A stretch of DNA of 64,000 nt from Parvularcula sp039818345 (GTDB lineage: Bacteria > Pseudomonadota > Alphaproteobacteria > Caulobacterales > Parvularculaceae): contig JBCBUC010000004.1 of NCBI GenBank assembly GCA_039818345.1, positions 133,756 through 197,755 on the forward strand, read 5' to 3'. Made by a program: the position numbers and the translations under genes. Under the pieces are notes generated by a model that ran no database searches, was not told the DNA's origin, and was given only the letters and a program-made list of their open reading frames with translations. This document shows, piece after piece, positions 53,678 to 63,529 of this stretch (position 1 is its first letter; each line of letters opens with the position of its first letter).

Positions 53678-56106
53678 GTGGCGGGCTTTCGTTTCGATAA
53701 AAACGGGTCACTCTGAACAATGGCTTGGACGAATGCATGGATACGGTAATCGTCCTCTGACGCGTTACGCACGATCTGGCGTACTGTCGGCTGATCTTTT
53801 GCCGTCAGCCCACGACCTAAGGCGTAGGTGAGGAGTTTTTCAGCGAAGGTATGAGCAAACTCATCCTGGCGCTCCATCAGCACCTCTTGAAGGCCCTGAA
53901 ATCCCTCAAACTCGCGGCCGTTCGACATCACCGCCGAGGTATCGACAGGTATTCCGTGGTCAGCTGTTCGAAAACCACCCACCGCATTAAAGCCTTCAAG
54001 AGCAAAGCCCAGCGGGTCAATTTTCGCGTGACAGGACGAACACGCTGGATCGGCTCGGTGGCGCTCTAACTGTTGACGCATGGTCAGCACCTGGCCGTCG
54101 ATGCGTGCCTCTTGAAGGGCTGGAACATCGGGCGGCGGCGGCGGCGTTGGTGCTCCGAGGATATTCTCAAGGATCCAATGGCCTCGTCTCACCACTGAGG
54201 TATGGTTGGCATAGGAGGTGACCGTCAAAACTGAGCCATGGCCTAAAATTCCCCCGCGCTTGTCTTCCGGGTTAAGATCAACCTTACGAAGCGCTGTGCC
54301 CTGAACACCGTCAATGCCGTAGTGTTTTGCCAGCCGCTCATTCAAAAAGGTGTAATCAGCGGCGATGAAATCAAAAATGCTCTGATTGGTGGCCAGGACG
54401 TAGCCAAAGAACATTTCGGTTTCGCGGATCATGGCTTGGGCCAAACGCACATCAAAATCCGGAAAAACGTCGATATCCGGTCGATGGTTTTCGAGGTTCC
54501 GCAAGTGCAGCCATTGCCCAGCAAAGTTATCAGTCAGCGCTCTTGATCTTGGATCATCAAGCATACGGAGCACTTGGTTCTCAAGAACGGCGTTGTCAGC
54601 CAGGTCACCTTTTTCGGCGAGGTTCAGCAACTCCTCGTCAGGAATACTGCTCCACAAAAAGAGCGAAAGGCGGGAAGCCAACTCCTGGCTATCGACTAAG
54701 CGAATAGCGCCGGCCGCTAGGTCGCTTGGGTCTTTTTCATCCAGGAATAGAAAATTGGGTGACACCAACATGGCTTGTAAAGCCGCGGCAATACCGTAAT
54801 CAAAATCTGCGACCTGACGTTCGGCGTGATAGATAGACATCAAGCGGGCGAGATCTTCGTCCGTGGCGGCACGGCGATAGGCACCACGCGCGAGCATGGC
54901 GATAATATCTTCCGCACAAGGCTCTTCTTCTGTTACACTTTGCGGCTGACAGATAAAGATCTTCTCTCGGCTTGGTGAGGTCCTGGTGCCCATGACTTCG
55001 AATGGTCCGGCAACGTCGATCTGCAACACGTCCCGGGGAAAGTTGGTTTGAGCAAACCGCGGGGACATCCGATAGGACGGAACCTGAAGTGTAGCGGCGC
55101 GTGCGCCATCGACGAGGACGTCGAGATCAAGCATCATCGGCGGATCCGTCGGCAACGGCACGATATCGGTTGTGTTGCTCAGTCGTTCGACGGTTTCATC
55201 AGGACCAAGACGGCGCCGAAATGCCATACCGATCCGGTGCGGGCCGGCGGATAATGAAACGCGCACTCCGTATTTGTCGGCCGCGTCACGATCCACTTCG
55301 TTGTTGGTGTTCGCGTTGAGGTATCCACTGATTTCGTAGACGCCTTCATGCGGTGCATAGTAATCGAAAACGCCGCCGCCCCTTGATGTCAGGGGGAGGC
55401 CGTCGCTTGAGCGTTCATTGTAAGCGGGGCGCCCGGAGTTTTTGATTGACCCGTCTTTGGGGACTTGAAACGTGGTGACGGAAGGGCTTTCGGGGGCTAA
55501 TCCCGTTGCTAACCGTGCAACCCTCCCGGCAACCACCAAATAGCGTTCCATCAGTGTCGGGGAGACCGTCAGAACGTCCGCAATGTTATCAAATCCGTAT
55601 CCAGAATTATCAGCAGGCAACTGGTCTGCGACATCAACATCAAGGTTTAAAAGATCGCGGACGGCGTTGGCGTATTCTGTTCGGTTGAGGCGGCGAAGCG
55701 TTGCGCGCCCTGGATCTGGGTTGGCGGCTGCGTAAGCATCGAGCGACATCTCCAGTCCGTGAGAGAAGGCGAGGCGGGCATCCGTGGACGGTTGACGCTT
55801 GTCATGCGGCGGCATTTCTTCGGTTCGGACCTGGCGCAGGATTTTCTCCCACACCTCCGTGTTGTGGCCGGTTCGGATATCTTCGCCGGACAAGTCATAG
55901 ATCGATAAGTCAGCTGTCAGATCATAATCATTATGGCAGCCCGAGCAATGAGCATCGAGAAAATCCCAATACTGATCAAATTCTTGTTGGTCGATGTCGA
56001 ATGGGGCAGGGGTTTGCCCTAAGGAAACGCTGCCAAGCAAAAAGCACGCACTGAAGAAGGCCAGTGCCCTTTCAATCCATCGCGTTCGCTCAATCCGCCT
56101 CAGCAT
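53674..56106 (-). CDS. Haem-binding DUF1592 (PSCyt/PSD-type) secreted protein
   Basis: 810 aa from ATG at 56106, chosen because the signal peptide (RALAFFSACFLLGSVSLGQ) follows; the longer frame to 56208 lacks support. An N-terminal c-type haem site C54-S-G-C57-H58 is followed by the DUF1587, DUF1595, DUF1592, DUF1588 and DUF1585 blocks (NRTEYANAVRDLLNLDVDVADQLPADNSGYGFDNIADVL in several pieces, FAGQWLHLRNLEN, RRGHWILENILGAPTPPPPPDVP). A second CxxCH (CSSCH) lies in the DUF1588 part. Probably a periplasmic multi-domain redox or polymer-degrading protein; partner of DUF1552. Confidence 0.9.
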   Translation of the reverse strand: MLRRIERTRWIERALAFFSACFLLGSVSLGQTPAPFDIDQQEFDQYWDFLDAHCSGCHNDYDLTADLSIYDLSGEDIRTGHNTEVWEKILRQVRTEEMPPHDKRQPSTDARLAFSHGLEMSLDAYAAANPDPGRATLRRLNRTEYANAVRDLLNLDVDVADQLPADNSGYGFDNIADVLTVSPTLMERYLVVAGRVARLATGLAPESPSVTTFQVPKDGSIKNSGRPAYNERSSDGLPLTSRGGGVFDYYAPHEGVYEISGYLNANTNNEVDRDAADKYGVRVSLSAGPHRIGMAFRRRLGPDETVERLSNTTDIVPLPTDPPMMLDLDVLVDGARAATLQVPSYRMSPRFAQTNFPRDVLQIDVAGPFEVMGTRTSPSREKIFICQPQSVTEEEPCAEDIIAMLARGAYRRAATDEDLARLMSIYHAERQVADFDYGIAAALQAMLVSPNFLFLDEKDPSDLAAGAIRLVDSQELASRLSLFLWSSIPDEELLNLAEKGDLADNAVLENQVLRMLDDPRSRALTDNFAGQWLHLRNLENHRPDIDVFPDFDVRLAQAMIRETEMFFGYVLATNQSIFDFIAADYTFLNERLAKHYGIDGVQGTALRKVDLNPEDKRGGILGHGSVLTVTSYANHTSVVRRGHWILENILGAPTPPPPPDVPALQEARIDGQVLTMRQQLERHRADPACSSCHAKIDPLGFALEGFNAVGGFRTADHGIPVDTSAVMSNGREFEGFQGLQEVLMERQDEFAHTFAEKLLTYALGRGLTAKDQPTVRQIVRNASEDDYRIHAFVQAIVQSDPFLSKRKPAT

Positions 56107-56262
56107 AGTTACGCCGCAAATGGCCCGGCACGAGCTTGTTTCCTGCGTACGTGGGCTGCCCTTTAATACAATAAGCCATAGTGTGTTGCGGCGCGGCAAG
56201 TCCGTCAAGCACTAAGCTCGTCTCAGACCTGTCGAGCGATCGAGCCGTTCTGGGCTTCTTGC

Positions 56263-56733
56263 TCATTCTGCGCGGTAGGATTGGTGGCAAGACTTGCAGG
56301 TTGAGGCGAGGTGACGGATGGCCGTCAGGGCTGCTTCTTCGTCACCAGCTGCTGCCAATTCACGAACCTCTTCCGCTGCTTCTGCCATGGTGGTTGCGTG
56401 TTCGGTGAAGTCATCAAATTCTGTCCAGATCACCGGCCGGGCTTCGCTCGCGACGTCTGATGAGCTGGTGTCCGCGGCGAAAGCGTCAGGAATCATGGCG
56501 CCAAGCTGGGCCAAGCGGTCGGCACTTTGTTCAACCAACGCGGCGTCATACGGCGCGCGGCCGCGGGCGATTGGTCCAAGGCCGCCGATGTTCCAACCAA
56601 TGAGGTCAAAAAGGCTTTGGCGCACAGACACCGCCTTTTCTGCTTCGCGGGCGCTCAGTTCCTTGTCTTCCGACAGTGCGGTCGAGCCCGAAACAGTCGC
56701 TACCGCAGCTGCTGCTAAAATCAGGGTACGCAT
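56263..56733 (-). CDS. Cytochrome c' (class II cytochrome c)
   Basis: 156 aa from ATG at 56733 with a signal peptide (MRTLILAAAAVATVSGSTAL). Four-helix cytochrome c' pattern: RQSLFDLIGWNIGGLGPIARG at helix A and the C-terminal haem site CKSCHQSYR. Such proteins bind haem c five-coordinately and handle NO or electron transfer. It lies 18 bases after the cytochrome b561 gene, an arrangement common for cytochrome b561/c' electron-transfer pairs. Confidence 0.92.
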   Translation of the reverse strand: MRTLILAAAAVATVSGSTALSEDKELSAREAEKAVSVRQSLFDLIGWNIGGLGPIARGRAPYDAALVEQSADRLAQLGAMIPDAFAADTSSSDVASEARPVIWTEFDDFTEHATTMAEAAEEVRELAAAGDEEAALTAIRHLASTCKSCHQSYRAE

Positions 56734-56751
56734 GCTCATCACTCCTTCAGC

Positions 56752-57462
56752 CTAGAAGAAATCGTCCACCGGTTCTGGTGCGAACCACACAATCATCAGC
56801 ACCATCACGACCGAAAGTCCAACAGCAAGAATAGCCGTGCGCCAACGCGGTGCCTCGGCGCTCTCTTGCTCTGGCACGACATTGGCTGGTTTCTGGCCCG
56901 TGAACATTGGTTTGATGAGGTTTGTCGACTTGAAAAACCAATAACTTAGCACCGCCGCGATATGCATGACAACGATCGCCTTGATGACGTTGAAATTTAT
57001 GCGGTGAACAGATGAAAAAAGGGAGCTCGCGTCTGAACCCAACAGTGGGTTATAGGGTCCCGCCCAAAAAATATCGTCGGTGGTAAAAAGACCGGACAAG
57101 ACCTGGGCCGAAATGACAGCGAGGATTGCAAAGACGGCCAACGCGCCAATGGGACTATGGCCGACGGATGGGGTCCAACTGGTCGATCTTAACGATTGGA
57201 TATAGGCGATAACACGCTGAGGTTTTGGAAGGAAACTTGAAAATCGTGCGTGCCGTGTGCCGACGAAACCCCAAAAAACACGAAACAGCATCAAGCCAAG
57301 AATGCCGTAGCCAAACCAAAAATGAAGCTGCATACGATCGAATTCAGCTGATGCCCAAGACCCAGCAAGGCACACAACGAGAAGCCAATGCCATAAGCGG
57401 ATGAGGATATCCCATACCGGCCTTTGAGCAATTGGCGGTTCTTTTTTGTTAGCGCTGGTCAT
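56752..57462 (-). CDS. Cytochrome b561 family membrane protein
   Basis: 236 aa with four to five membrane helices of the Ni/Fe-hydrogenase-type cytochrome b (b561) family: VWDILIRLWHWLLVVCLAGSW with the first haem His, GYGILGLMLFRVFWGFVG, ALAVFAILAVISAQVLSGLF, VHRINFNVIKAIVVMHIAAVLSYW with further His ligands, and a final helix. Oxidises membrane quinol or passes electrons to the periplasmic cytochrome c' encoded next to it. Confidence 0.9.
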   Translation of the reverse strand: MTSANKKEPPIAQRPVWDILIRLWHWLLVVCLAGSWASAEFDRMQLHFWFGYGILGLMLFRVFWGFVGTRHARFSSFLPKPQRVIAYIQSLRSTSWTPSVGHSPIGALAVFAILAVISAQVLSGLFTTDDIFWAGPYNPLLGSDASSLFSSVHRINFNVIKAIVVMHIAAVLSYWFFKSTNLIKPMFTGQKPANVVPEQESAEAPRWRTAILAVGLSVVMVLMIVWFAPEPVDDFF

Positions 57463-57595
57463 GTGTCGATATGGCTTCGTCCCGCTCTCGAACGCGAGCT
57501 TGAGCTGGAGAGCATGAGTCTGTCCAGCCCTTCATGAGCGAACGGGTCTTGGCGTGCCGAACTTGCTTGCCGATGGTGAGCAGGGTCTATCGGTT

Positions 57596-59389
57596 TTAGT
57601 GGCGCCAGCTGGTAAGGTCTGCTCCTTCCGGCGCTGTTGTTTCTATCCGTTCAAGGATCTTCGGTAGGTAGAAGGTGTTGTAGCGTAATCGCGAGATAGC
57701 GTTCGAATTCACATGGTCACCATTCCAACAGTGTTCTGCTCGATCTCCATAGTCGATTTCGCCTTCAAAAGGTGGATCGGCTCTGCGAAGAAAGTCCTCT
57801 GCGAGATAGACGGCATTGTTGAGGTAGTAATTGTCCATGTCGCCCGTGTAGATATTCAGTTTACCCCGTAGTCGAGGGCCGAGCGTGGCCCAGTCCCGCT
57901 CTAAAATGTAGCGCAGGTCGTAGTTCTCGCGCCAATAGTCGGCAACGTCGCGATCAATCTCGCCCGTTTCGCGATCCCATAATTGTCGCGGATAGCCGTC
58001 GTCTCCCATCGGTGAGTAAACCGCTTCCCAAATGTCGAACTGATCGCCTGAGCGGTTTTTGTCGCCAAGTGCGCTTTCATAGCGACTAAAGTCCTTAATC
58101 ATCGCATTGAGATGCCCAAGATAGTTTCTGTGCCCCGGTCTTAGGATGCGGCCGAAGGCTCCCTCGCGGTAATAAGCATTATCGTCCTCATAGATATTAA
58201 TGCTCATATAAGCGCGAAAATCGATGGGGTCCGGGCAAGCGATATAAGCGCCGTTATAGTCATCAGGATAAAACACTTGGGCTGCCATCGCCTCCCACCC
58301 GCCGGTCGAGCCGCCATACATAAACCGTGCCCAAGGCACGCCTAAGCCTTGAAAGGTTTCCTCGATATAAGGGACAAGCTCATAGGTGATTGCGTCACCA
58401 TAGGGCCCAAGGTTAGCTGAATTAACAGCATACGAATCATCATAGTAGGGATTGGCGTGTTGAATCTCAATGATGATGAAGCGGGGGAAGTCTTCACTCG
58501 TCCACTCTTGATAGAACGCATGCGCCTCTTCCTGCATCGTCCGATTGTAACAATCCAAGTCAAAGCGAGCCGAGTATTCACAAGCGAGGTCAGGATCTGG
58601 CGGTGAGGGGCGGAAACCACCAAAATCAGCGGCATAGTGGCCGTGAAAGATGATCAGCGGGTAGCGGGCATCTGGATGATCTTCATAACCATGCGGCAAG
58701 AGCACATGCGCGCCGAGCTTCATCTCGCGTCCCCAGAACTCACTCAGGCGTTCACTGACGATTTCGATATGCTTGATGTAGTCTGTATCCTCTGGCGGGA
58801 CGATCTCTGGATTGACTTGATCGAGGGTCAAGTTGATGATCGTTTTTTCGCCTGGGGACAGGGTGATCTCTTGCGGTGTCGAGACGAGGTTTCCTGGCTC
58901 ACGCCGCCAGTTTTGACCCGCCGCCCACGAGGCCGGAAGGCTCACGGTCTTGCCATTGGCGAGGTTATAGTCATCGTAACGGTTGAAGACCGCTTGAGCC
59001 GTATAGGTCCCTGGCGGAATGTCCGCTAGCGATGGGATCGGGTAACCGCTGGCGGTAGCGTCGAAAGAAAGCGTATCGCCAATTCGTGCATCATTGATGT
59101 TCATACCGACAATCTGAGGGCCATCGAATCGATAGCTGGTCTGAAACCGAGGTTCTTCGTCATCATCTGTGGCGAGGATGAGGATGAGACGCCCGTCAAG
59201 GTCAGTGTTTTCTGGGCCGGCAGCGATCGAGACGTTCACCTGCGGATGTGCCAACGAGCTCCCAAGGTCGTCGCCGACCGATGCGCCTGCGCTTGTTGTC
59301 CCACCACTGTTTTGAGGTCCACAACCCGCGATGCTGATGGCCAGCGTTATGAAGCACGCGAAAAGCAATCGAGACGTTGAGACGACCAT
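57596..59389 (-). CDS. Esterase-like lipoprotein (alpha/beta hydrolase)
   Basis: 597 aa from the ATG at 59389, which begins a lipoprotein signal ending SIAGC; the frame extends to 59830 without biological support and would overlap the MCP gene. After a beta-rich N-terminal region (about 40-240), an alpha/beta-hydrolase domain of the putative-esterase type follows: FHGHYAADFGGF, GGSTGGWEAMAAQVFYPD (nucleophile GxSxG) and late AEHCWNGDH with the likely catalytic His. Probably a surface or periplasmic esterase; substrate unknown. Monocistronic by position. Confidence 0.82.
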   Translation of the reverse strand: MVVSTSRLLFACFITLAISIAGCGPQNSGGTTSAGASVGDDLGSSLAHPQVNVSIAAGPENTDLDGRLILILATDDDEEPRFQTSYRFDGPQIVGMNINDARIGDTLSFDATASGYPIPSLADIPPGTYTAQAVFNRYDDYNLANGKTVSLPASWAAGQNWRREPGNLVSTPQEITLSPGEKTIINLTLDQVNPEIVPPEDTDYIKHIEIVSERLSEFWGREMKLGAHVLLPHGYEDHPDARYPLIIFHGHYAADFGGFRPSPPDPDLACEYSARFDLDCYNRTMQEEAHAFYQEWTSEDFPRFIIIEIQHANPYYDDSYAVNSANLGPYGDAITYELVPYIEETFQGLGVPWARFMYGGSTGGWEAMAAQVFYPDDYNGAYIACPDPIDFRAYMSINIYEDDNAYYREGAFGRILRPGHRNYLGHLNAMIKDFSRYESALGDKNRSGDQFDIWEAVYSPMGDDGYPRQLWDRETGEIDRDVADYWRENYDLRYILERDWATLGPRLRGKLNIYTGDMDNYYLNNAVYLAEDFLRRADPPFEGEIDYGDRAEHCWNGDHVNSNAISRLRYNTFYLPKILERIETTAPEGADLTSWRH

Positions 59390-59601
59390 AAAAACACTCC
59401 GGTTGGCTATCGTACGCTGGGCAAGCGGCTGGCGAGAAGGTGCGTTGCCTTCGTGCGCCTGTACACCACCTTGCGCATCAAGGGCGTATCTTGATCGTCC
59501 AACCTTCTTTGTAGGAGCAGACCCTACGCGAGGGTGTGCGGTAACGCTAATGCAATCATAGGTGGTTAAACAGAACAGACACTCAACGTTTGGTCTGCCC
59601 C

Positions 59602-61944
59602 ATGCCTTCGACTTTCCTTCGTTCCTTTGTTCAGCTTGCTCCCGCCTTTTTTGCGGCGATGGCAGCAGTTTGCGTTGCCGCTTTGGTTCCTGGAGCGCCG
59701 TTAGCCATGGCTCTTGGCTTTGGTCTGGTGTTGGCCGGCGCATCCGTCTCTGGGGTTCTGATGGCGCGCAACGACGCCGCTGACGAAGAACCAGCTGCAG
59801 GCCAAGATCTTGCGGACCGTCCGTCGCCAATTCTTGGGGTCTCCGTCAACGCGAATGAGCCGATGGCTGCAGGAGAGCCGGCGACCGATGCCCTTAACTT
59901 TAGCGGGCTCGACGTTCCCTGCTTCTTGGTGAAAAAGAACGGAACCGTTAGCCAGGTAAGTCGCGGGTTCGACGCGTTTGCCGATACACAAGGATCGGCG
60001 TTGCAGCTTCCCAGAAGGGGGCATGCTGCAGCAGGCGAACTCCTGCAAAAGGCGCGCTTTCGTTCGGATACGTCGGGCGCGCTCCAGGTGCCTTGCCATG
60101 GCCGCGCATTGACAATGTTGGCCTTGCCGCTGCCGGGCTATGGCACGTTGGCCGTGGTCGTCGAAGACCATCAGAAACGCGAGAACAGCGGGGCCATGAC
60201 CGTCCGCCTGTCAGCCAGCGGACAAATTATCGAGGCAAGCCCTTCGTTCGCCGCTGTGCTCGGAAGCAAGCCCGATGATCTTCAGGGGCGCTTGATCACG
60301 AGCTTTGCGCCCCAAACGCAAGCAAACGACACTGCTTCCGCTCAATCCAGTCGAGGTTATGTGGTCGAGATCGAGACACGAGGCGGTGAAGCAAAAAGCT
60401 TAGCTCTCGCGTTTGATACGAGCGCTGGAGGCGGAGAGGGGCGTCTTGCCTATGCGATCGATCTCTCGGCGATCGCACCGGAGATGCTGTTCGACGCCTC
60501 GCGTTTTCGTGCGCTCTCTCGTTCGATGTCCATCGTAGCCGTCGACGGTCGGGGTCACTTAACGTGGATTAATGACCGGTTCTCTCAGCATTATGGTCTG
60601 TCTTCAGAGGAACTTTTGCATAAGCCGCAATCAACCTGCATCGAAACAGCGGGTCCTGACGGTGTGCTCGCTGTGCGGGGTAAAACTGGCAACAGCCGCC
60701 TTGTGCGAGCGATGGAAGCGCCGCTAAATGACGGTTCTCTTCGCGTTTTCATGGATGTGAGCGATCAGGAGCGCAGCGGCTCCACGCAACTTGATGAGTT
60801 AAAGGTCGAGCGCGATGCGCTACAAGCCTTGATCTCGTCGGTTGGTAAGACGCTTGCTGCTTCTCACGCCCATGATGCGCTGCCGTTGCTATCGCAACCC
60901 TATCCCGAGGCTCATAAAGACTTCTGTACACAGTTTAATAAGCTCGTTAACCTTTTAAATGTCACTCGGTCGAGTTTGGCGCGGACGGTTGAGCCGATTA
61001 ATCTCAAAGCTGGCGTTATCGAATCGGCGGCCCAAGACATGGCCGAACGAACCGAAAGCCAGGCAGCAACGCTGGAGCAGTCATCCACGGCGCTTGAGCA
61101 GTTGTCTGGTAACCTCCGCAGCGCTGCAAAAAAAACCAGCGATGTCGAGCGAGAGATCCAAGTGGCGCAAAGCTCTGCCCGCGAAGGGGAATCGGTCGTG
61201 AAACAGGCCGTGACGGCGATGGGGGAGATTTCAACGTCATCTGATGAAATTTCACAAATCATTGGGCTGATCGACGATATCGCCTTCCAAACCAATCTAC
61301 TTGCATTAAACGCCGGGGTTGAAGCGGCCCGGGCGGGCGACGCTGGTCGAGGCTTTGCTGTGGTCGCATCAGAGGTGCGGGCTTTGGCGCAGCGTTCGTC
61401 TGATGCTGCGAAGCAGATCAAAGACCTTATCTCCAAGAGTGCACAAGAAGTTGGTCACGGCGTTGAGTTGGTGGATAAAACCGGCACCGTTTTGGAAGGC
61501 ATTGTTGACGCCATCGATGGCATCACCGCTCGTTTTGTTGAGATCAATGCCTCGGCCAAAGAACAAGCTGAGGGCCTAGCCGAAGTGACAACGGCCGTCT
61601 CTGGTCTTGATCAAGTCACCCAACAAAACGCAGCGATGGCGGAGGAAAATATAGCCGTCGGTCGGGAGCTTCGTGAAAGCATTGCTAATCTCGCAGCGCT
61701 TGGATCGAACAAGTCTGTCCGGGGTCCGCAGACTCAATCACTGGCCCCTGCAAAAGGCAGAACCAAACCGCCTGTGCGACGCAAACCGGCACCGTCCTCC
61801 CGGTCGCGGGCAACGACACCGCCGCGCGCGGTTCAGCCAAAAACCGTCAAACAGCAGCAAGCTCAAGCCGCATCAGCTGCCGCAGAACTGCTGCCAGCGA
61901 GCGCTACCCATGATCCTTTTGATGATGATTGGGCGGATTTCTAA
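59602..61944 (+). CDS. Methyl-accepting chemotaxis protein with PAS domains
   Basis: 780 aa from ATG at 59602. Two adjacent N-terminal membrane segments (LAPAFFAAMAAVCVAALVPG, LAMALGFGLVLAGASVSGVL) with almost no periplasmic loop, so it senses from inside. Two PAS domains are visible (about 195-300, SGQIIEASPSFAAVLG; about 305-400, AVDGRGHLTWINDRFSQHYG), with a weaker one before. The signalling domain (about 480-720) has the hairpin tip DDIAFQTNLLALNAGVEAAR. A Pro/Lys-rich tail ends in DDDWADF. An energy- or redox-taxis receptor is likely. cheB follows three bases after its stop. Confidence 0.92.
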   Translation: MPSTFLRSFVQLAPAFFAAMAAVCVAALVPGAPLAMALGFGLVLAGASVSGVLMARNDAADEEPAAGQDLADRPSPILGVSVNANEPMAAGEPATDALNFSGLDVPCFLVKKNGTVSQVSRGFDAFADTQGSALQLPRRGHAAAGELLQKARFRSDTSGALQVPCHGRALTMLALPLPGYGTLAVVVEDHQKRENSGAMTVRLSASGQIIEASPSFAAVLGSKPDDLQGRLITSFAPQTQANDTASAQSSRGYVVEIETRGGEAKSLALAFDTSAGGGEGRLAYAIDLSAIAPEMLFDASRFRALSRSMSIVAVDGRGHLTWINDRFSQHYGLSSEELLHKPQSTCIETAGPDGVLAVRGKTGNSRLVRAMEAPLNDGSLRVFMDVSDQERSGSTQLDELKVERDALQALISSVGKTLAASHAHDALPLLSQPYPEAHKDFCTQFNKLVNLLNVTRSSLARTVEPINLKAGVIESAAQDMAERTESQAATLEQSSTALEQLSGNLRSAAKKTSDVEREIQVAQSSAREGESVVKQAVTAMGEISTSSDEISQIIGLIDDIAFQTNLLALNAGVEAARAGDAGRGFAVVASEVRALAQRSSDAAKQIKDLISKSAQEVGHGVELVDKTGTVLEGIVDAIDGITARFVEINASAKEQAEGLAEVTTAVSGLDQVTQQNAAMAEENIAVGRELRESIANLAALGSNKSVRGPQTQSLAPAKGRTKPPVRRKPAPSSRSRATTPPRAVQPKTVKQQQAQAASAAAELLPASATHDPFDDDWADF

Positions 61945-61947
61945 ACC

Positions 61948-63006
61948 ATGAGCGTGTCCTCTCGAGCCCCAACAGCGAGAAGTCAAACCATCCGTGTCGG
62001 AATTGTCGATGATAGCTCCGTCATGAGAGCACTCATTCGTCGATCGCTTGAAGAGGAAGGCGACTTTGTCATTGTGGGTGAGGCAGGAGATCCGTATGAG
62101 GCGCGATCGATGATCAAGGCGACATCGCCTGACGTCGTGACTCTCGACATCGAAATGCCTCGTATGAACGGCCTTGATTTTTTGCAGAAAATCATGACCT
62201 TACGGCCCATGCCCGTGATTATGGTCTCGACCCTGACCGAAGCCGGTGCCAACGCGACAATTGAGGCACTCGCGCTTGGGGCGGTCGATTGCATCGCTAA
62301 GCCTGGACCAGAGCATCAGGGCAGTTTTGGCTTGTTGCCGCGCAAAGTCAGAGCTGCTGCTTCGGCACGGCTGCCCTCGCTGCAACGATCAGTTGCTCGC
62401 CCCCGAGTTCGATCGGGCGGTCGGTACCAACGCATTATCGGCATCGGCGCTTCGACGGGCGGGGTCGAGGCCTTGTTGAGAACAATCCCGTTGTTTCCGC
62501 ACGATGCTCCGCCAACGGTTATTGTTCAACACATGCCGCGCGCTTTCACACGGAGCTTCGCTGAACGATTGAACGCGCGGAGTGCGGTCACAGTCACCGA
62601 AGCCAGCGAAGGCGACGTTCTTCGTTCCGGGCACGTCTATTTGGCGCCTGGTTCTGACACCCATTTGACGGTGAAGCATGGTGGTCAAGCGCGCTGTCAA
62701 CTGGTCAGTGGCGATCCGATTAGCGGGCATCGACCCTCCATCGATGTTTTGTTCCAGTCTCTTTGTCAGGGCGCACCCCATAGTGTGGGTTGTTTGCTGA
62801 CGGGAATGGGACGCGATGGTGCGCAAGGGCTGAAAGACCTCTATGATCTTGGCTGTCCCACCGTTGTACAGGACGAAGAAACGTCCGTGGTGTTTGGAAT
62901 GCCTCGCGCTGCTTGGGAGTTAAGTGCCTGTGACCGACTGACGCCCATTGATGCGATCGCTGAAACCGTACTCAGCTGCGCTGCGCAGGATATTGCTCCA
63001 TCATGA
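61948..63006 (+). CDS. cheB: Chemotaxis protein-glutamate methylesterase/deamidase
   Basis: 352 aa. Response-regulator receiver (about 15-130: VGIVDDSSVMRALIRRSL, phospho-Asp in VTLDIEMPRMNGLDF, MVSTLT, Lys in CIAKPG) and C-terminal methylesterase with the nucleophile in IGIGASTGGVEAL, His in VQHMPRAFTRSFAERL and Asp in LLTGMGRDGAQG. It removes methyl groups from receptors such as the one encoded just upstream. Its stop overlaps cheD as ATGA. Confidence 0.96.
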   Translation: MSVSSRAPTARSQTIRVGIVDDSSVMRALIRRSLEEEGDFVIVGEAGDPYEARSMIKATSPDVVTLDIEMPRMNGLDFLQKIMTLRPMPVIMVSTLTEAGANATIEALALGAVDCIAKPGPEHQGSFGLLPRKVRAAASARLPSLQRSVARPRVRSGGRYQRIIGIGASTGGVEALLRTIPLFPHDAPPTVIVQHMPRAFTRSFAERLNARSAVTVTEASEGDVLRSGHVYLAPGSDTHLTVKHGGQARCQLVSGDPISGHRPSIDVLFQSLCQGAPHSVGCLLTGMGRDGAQGLKDLYDLGCPTVVQDEETSVVFGMPRAAWELSACDRLTPIDAIAETVLSCAAQDIAPS

Positions 63007-63515
63007 CACGGACAGCGAACTCTATCTACGTCCCTCAAGGCCACTTTGAGGTGATCAGCACATCCTCCGCTTACGCAACAGCTGTTTTAGGATCTTGCGT
63101 CGCTGCTTGCTTGTGGGATGAAAATATGAACGTCGGCGGAATGAATCATCTGTTGTTGCCGCCAGAGGCCGCGAGCGATAGTGGCGTCAACTTGATGGAG
63201 CTGCTCATCAATAGTGTTTTGAAAAACGGAGCGCGGAAGAAACAGCTTAAAGTGAAATTGTTTGGTGGTGCCCGGATGATCAATACTGCCTCTGATATTG
63301 GTGCCCGAAATGCCGAGTTCGCTCGCGAGTTCTTCGGGTTTGAAGGCATTGACATTATTGCTGAAAGCCTCGGTGGTGACAAAGCACGGAGAATTCAGTT
63401 TTGGCCTGCAACAGGTAAGGCTCGTATGCGGTTTGTTTCTGATGAAACTATTGAAAAGCCAGTGGTTCCGCGACCAAAACCTGTCGAGCCTGCGGGCGAC
63501 ATCGACCTTTTTTGA
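63003..63515 (+). CDS. cheD: Chemoreceptor glutamine deamidase CheD
   Basis: 170 aa. The CheD catalytic Cys lies in TAVLGSCVAACLWD and the His in MNVGGMNHLLLP; KLFGGARMI and IGARNAEFAREFF are further conserved. It deamidates glutamines on receptors and, in many species, binds CheC or CheY-P phosphatases. The C-terminus ends GDIDLF. Coupled to cheB by four-base overlap; convergent with an unidentified gene 14 bases further on. Confidence 0.95.
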   Translation: MTRTANSIYVPQGHFEVISTSSAYATAVLGSCVAACLWDENMNVGGMNHLLLPPEAASDSGVNLMELLINSVLKNGARKKQLKVKLFGGARMINTASDIGARNAEFAREFFGFEGIDIIAESLGGDKARRIQFWPATGKARMRFVSDETIEKPVVPRPKPVEPAGDIDLF

Positions 63516-63529
63516 TCAGTGGCCATCCC

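Noticed and set aside
59390..59830. N-terminal extension of the esterase-like lipoprotein to 744 residues
   Set aside because: The extension is Arg/Pro-rich shadow sequence overlapping the divergent MCP gene, and a lipoprotein signal begins at 59389.
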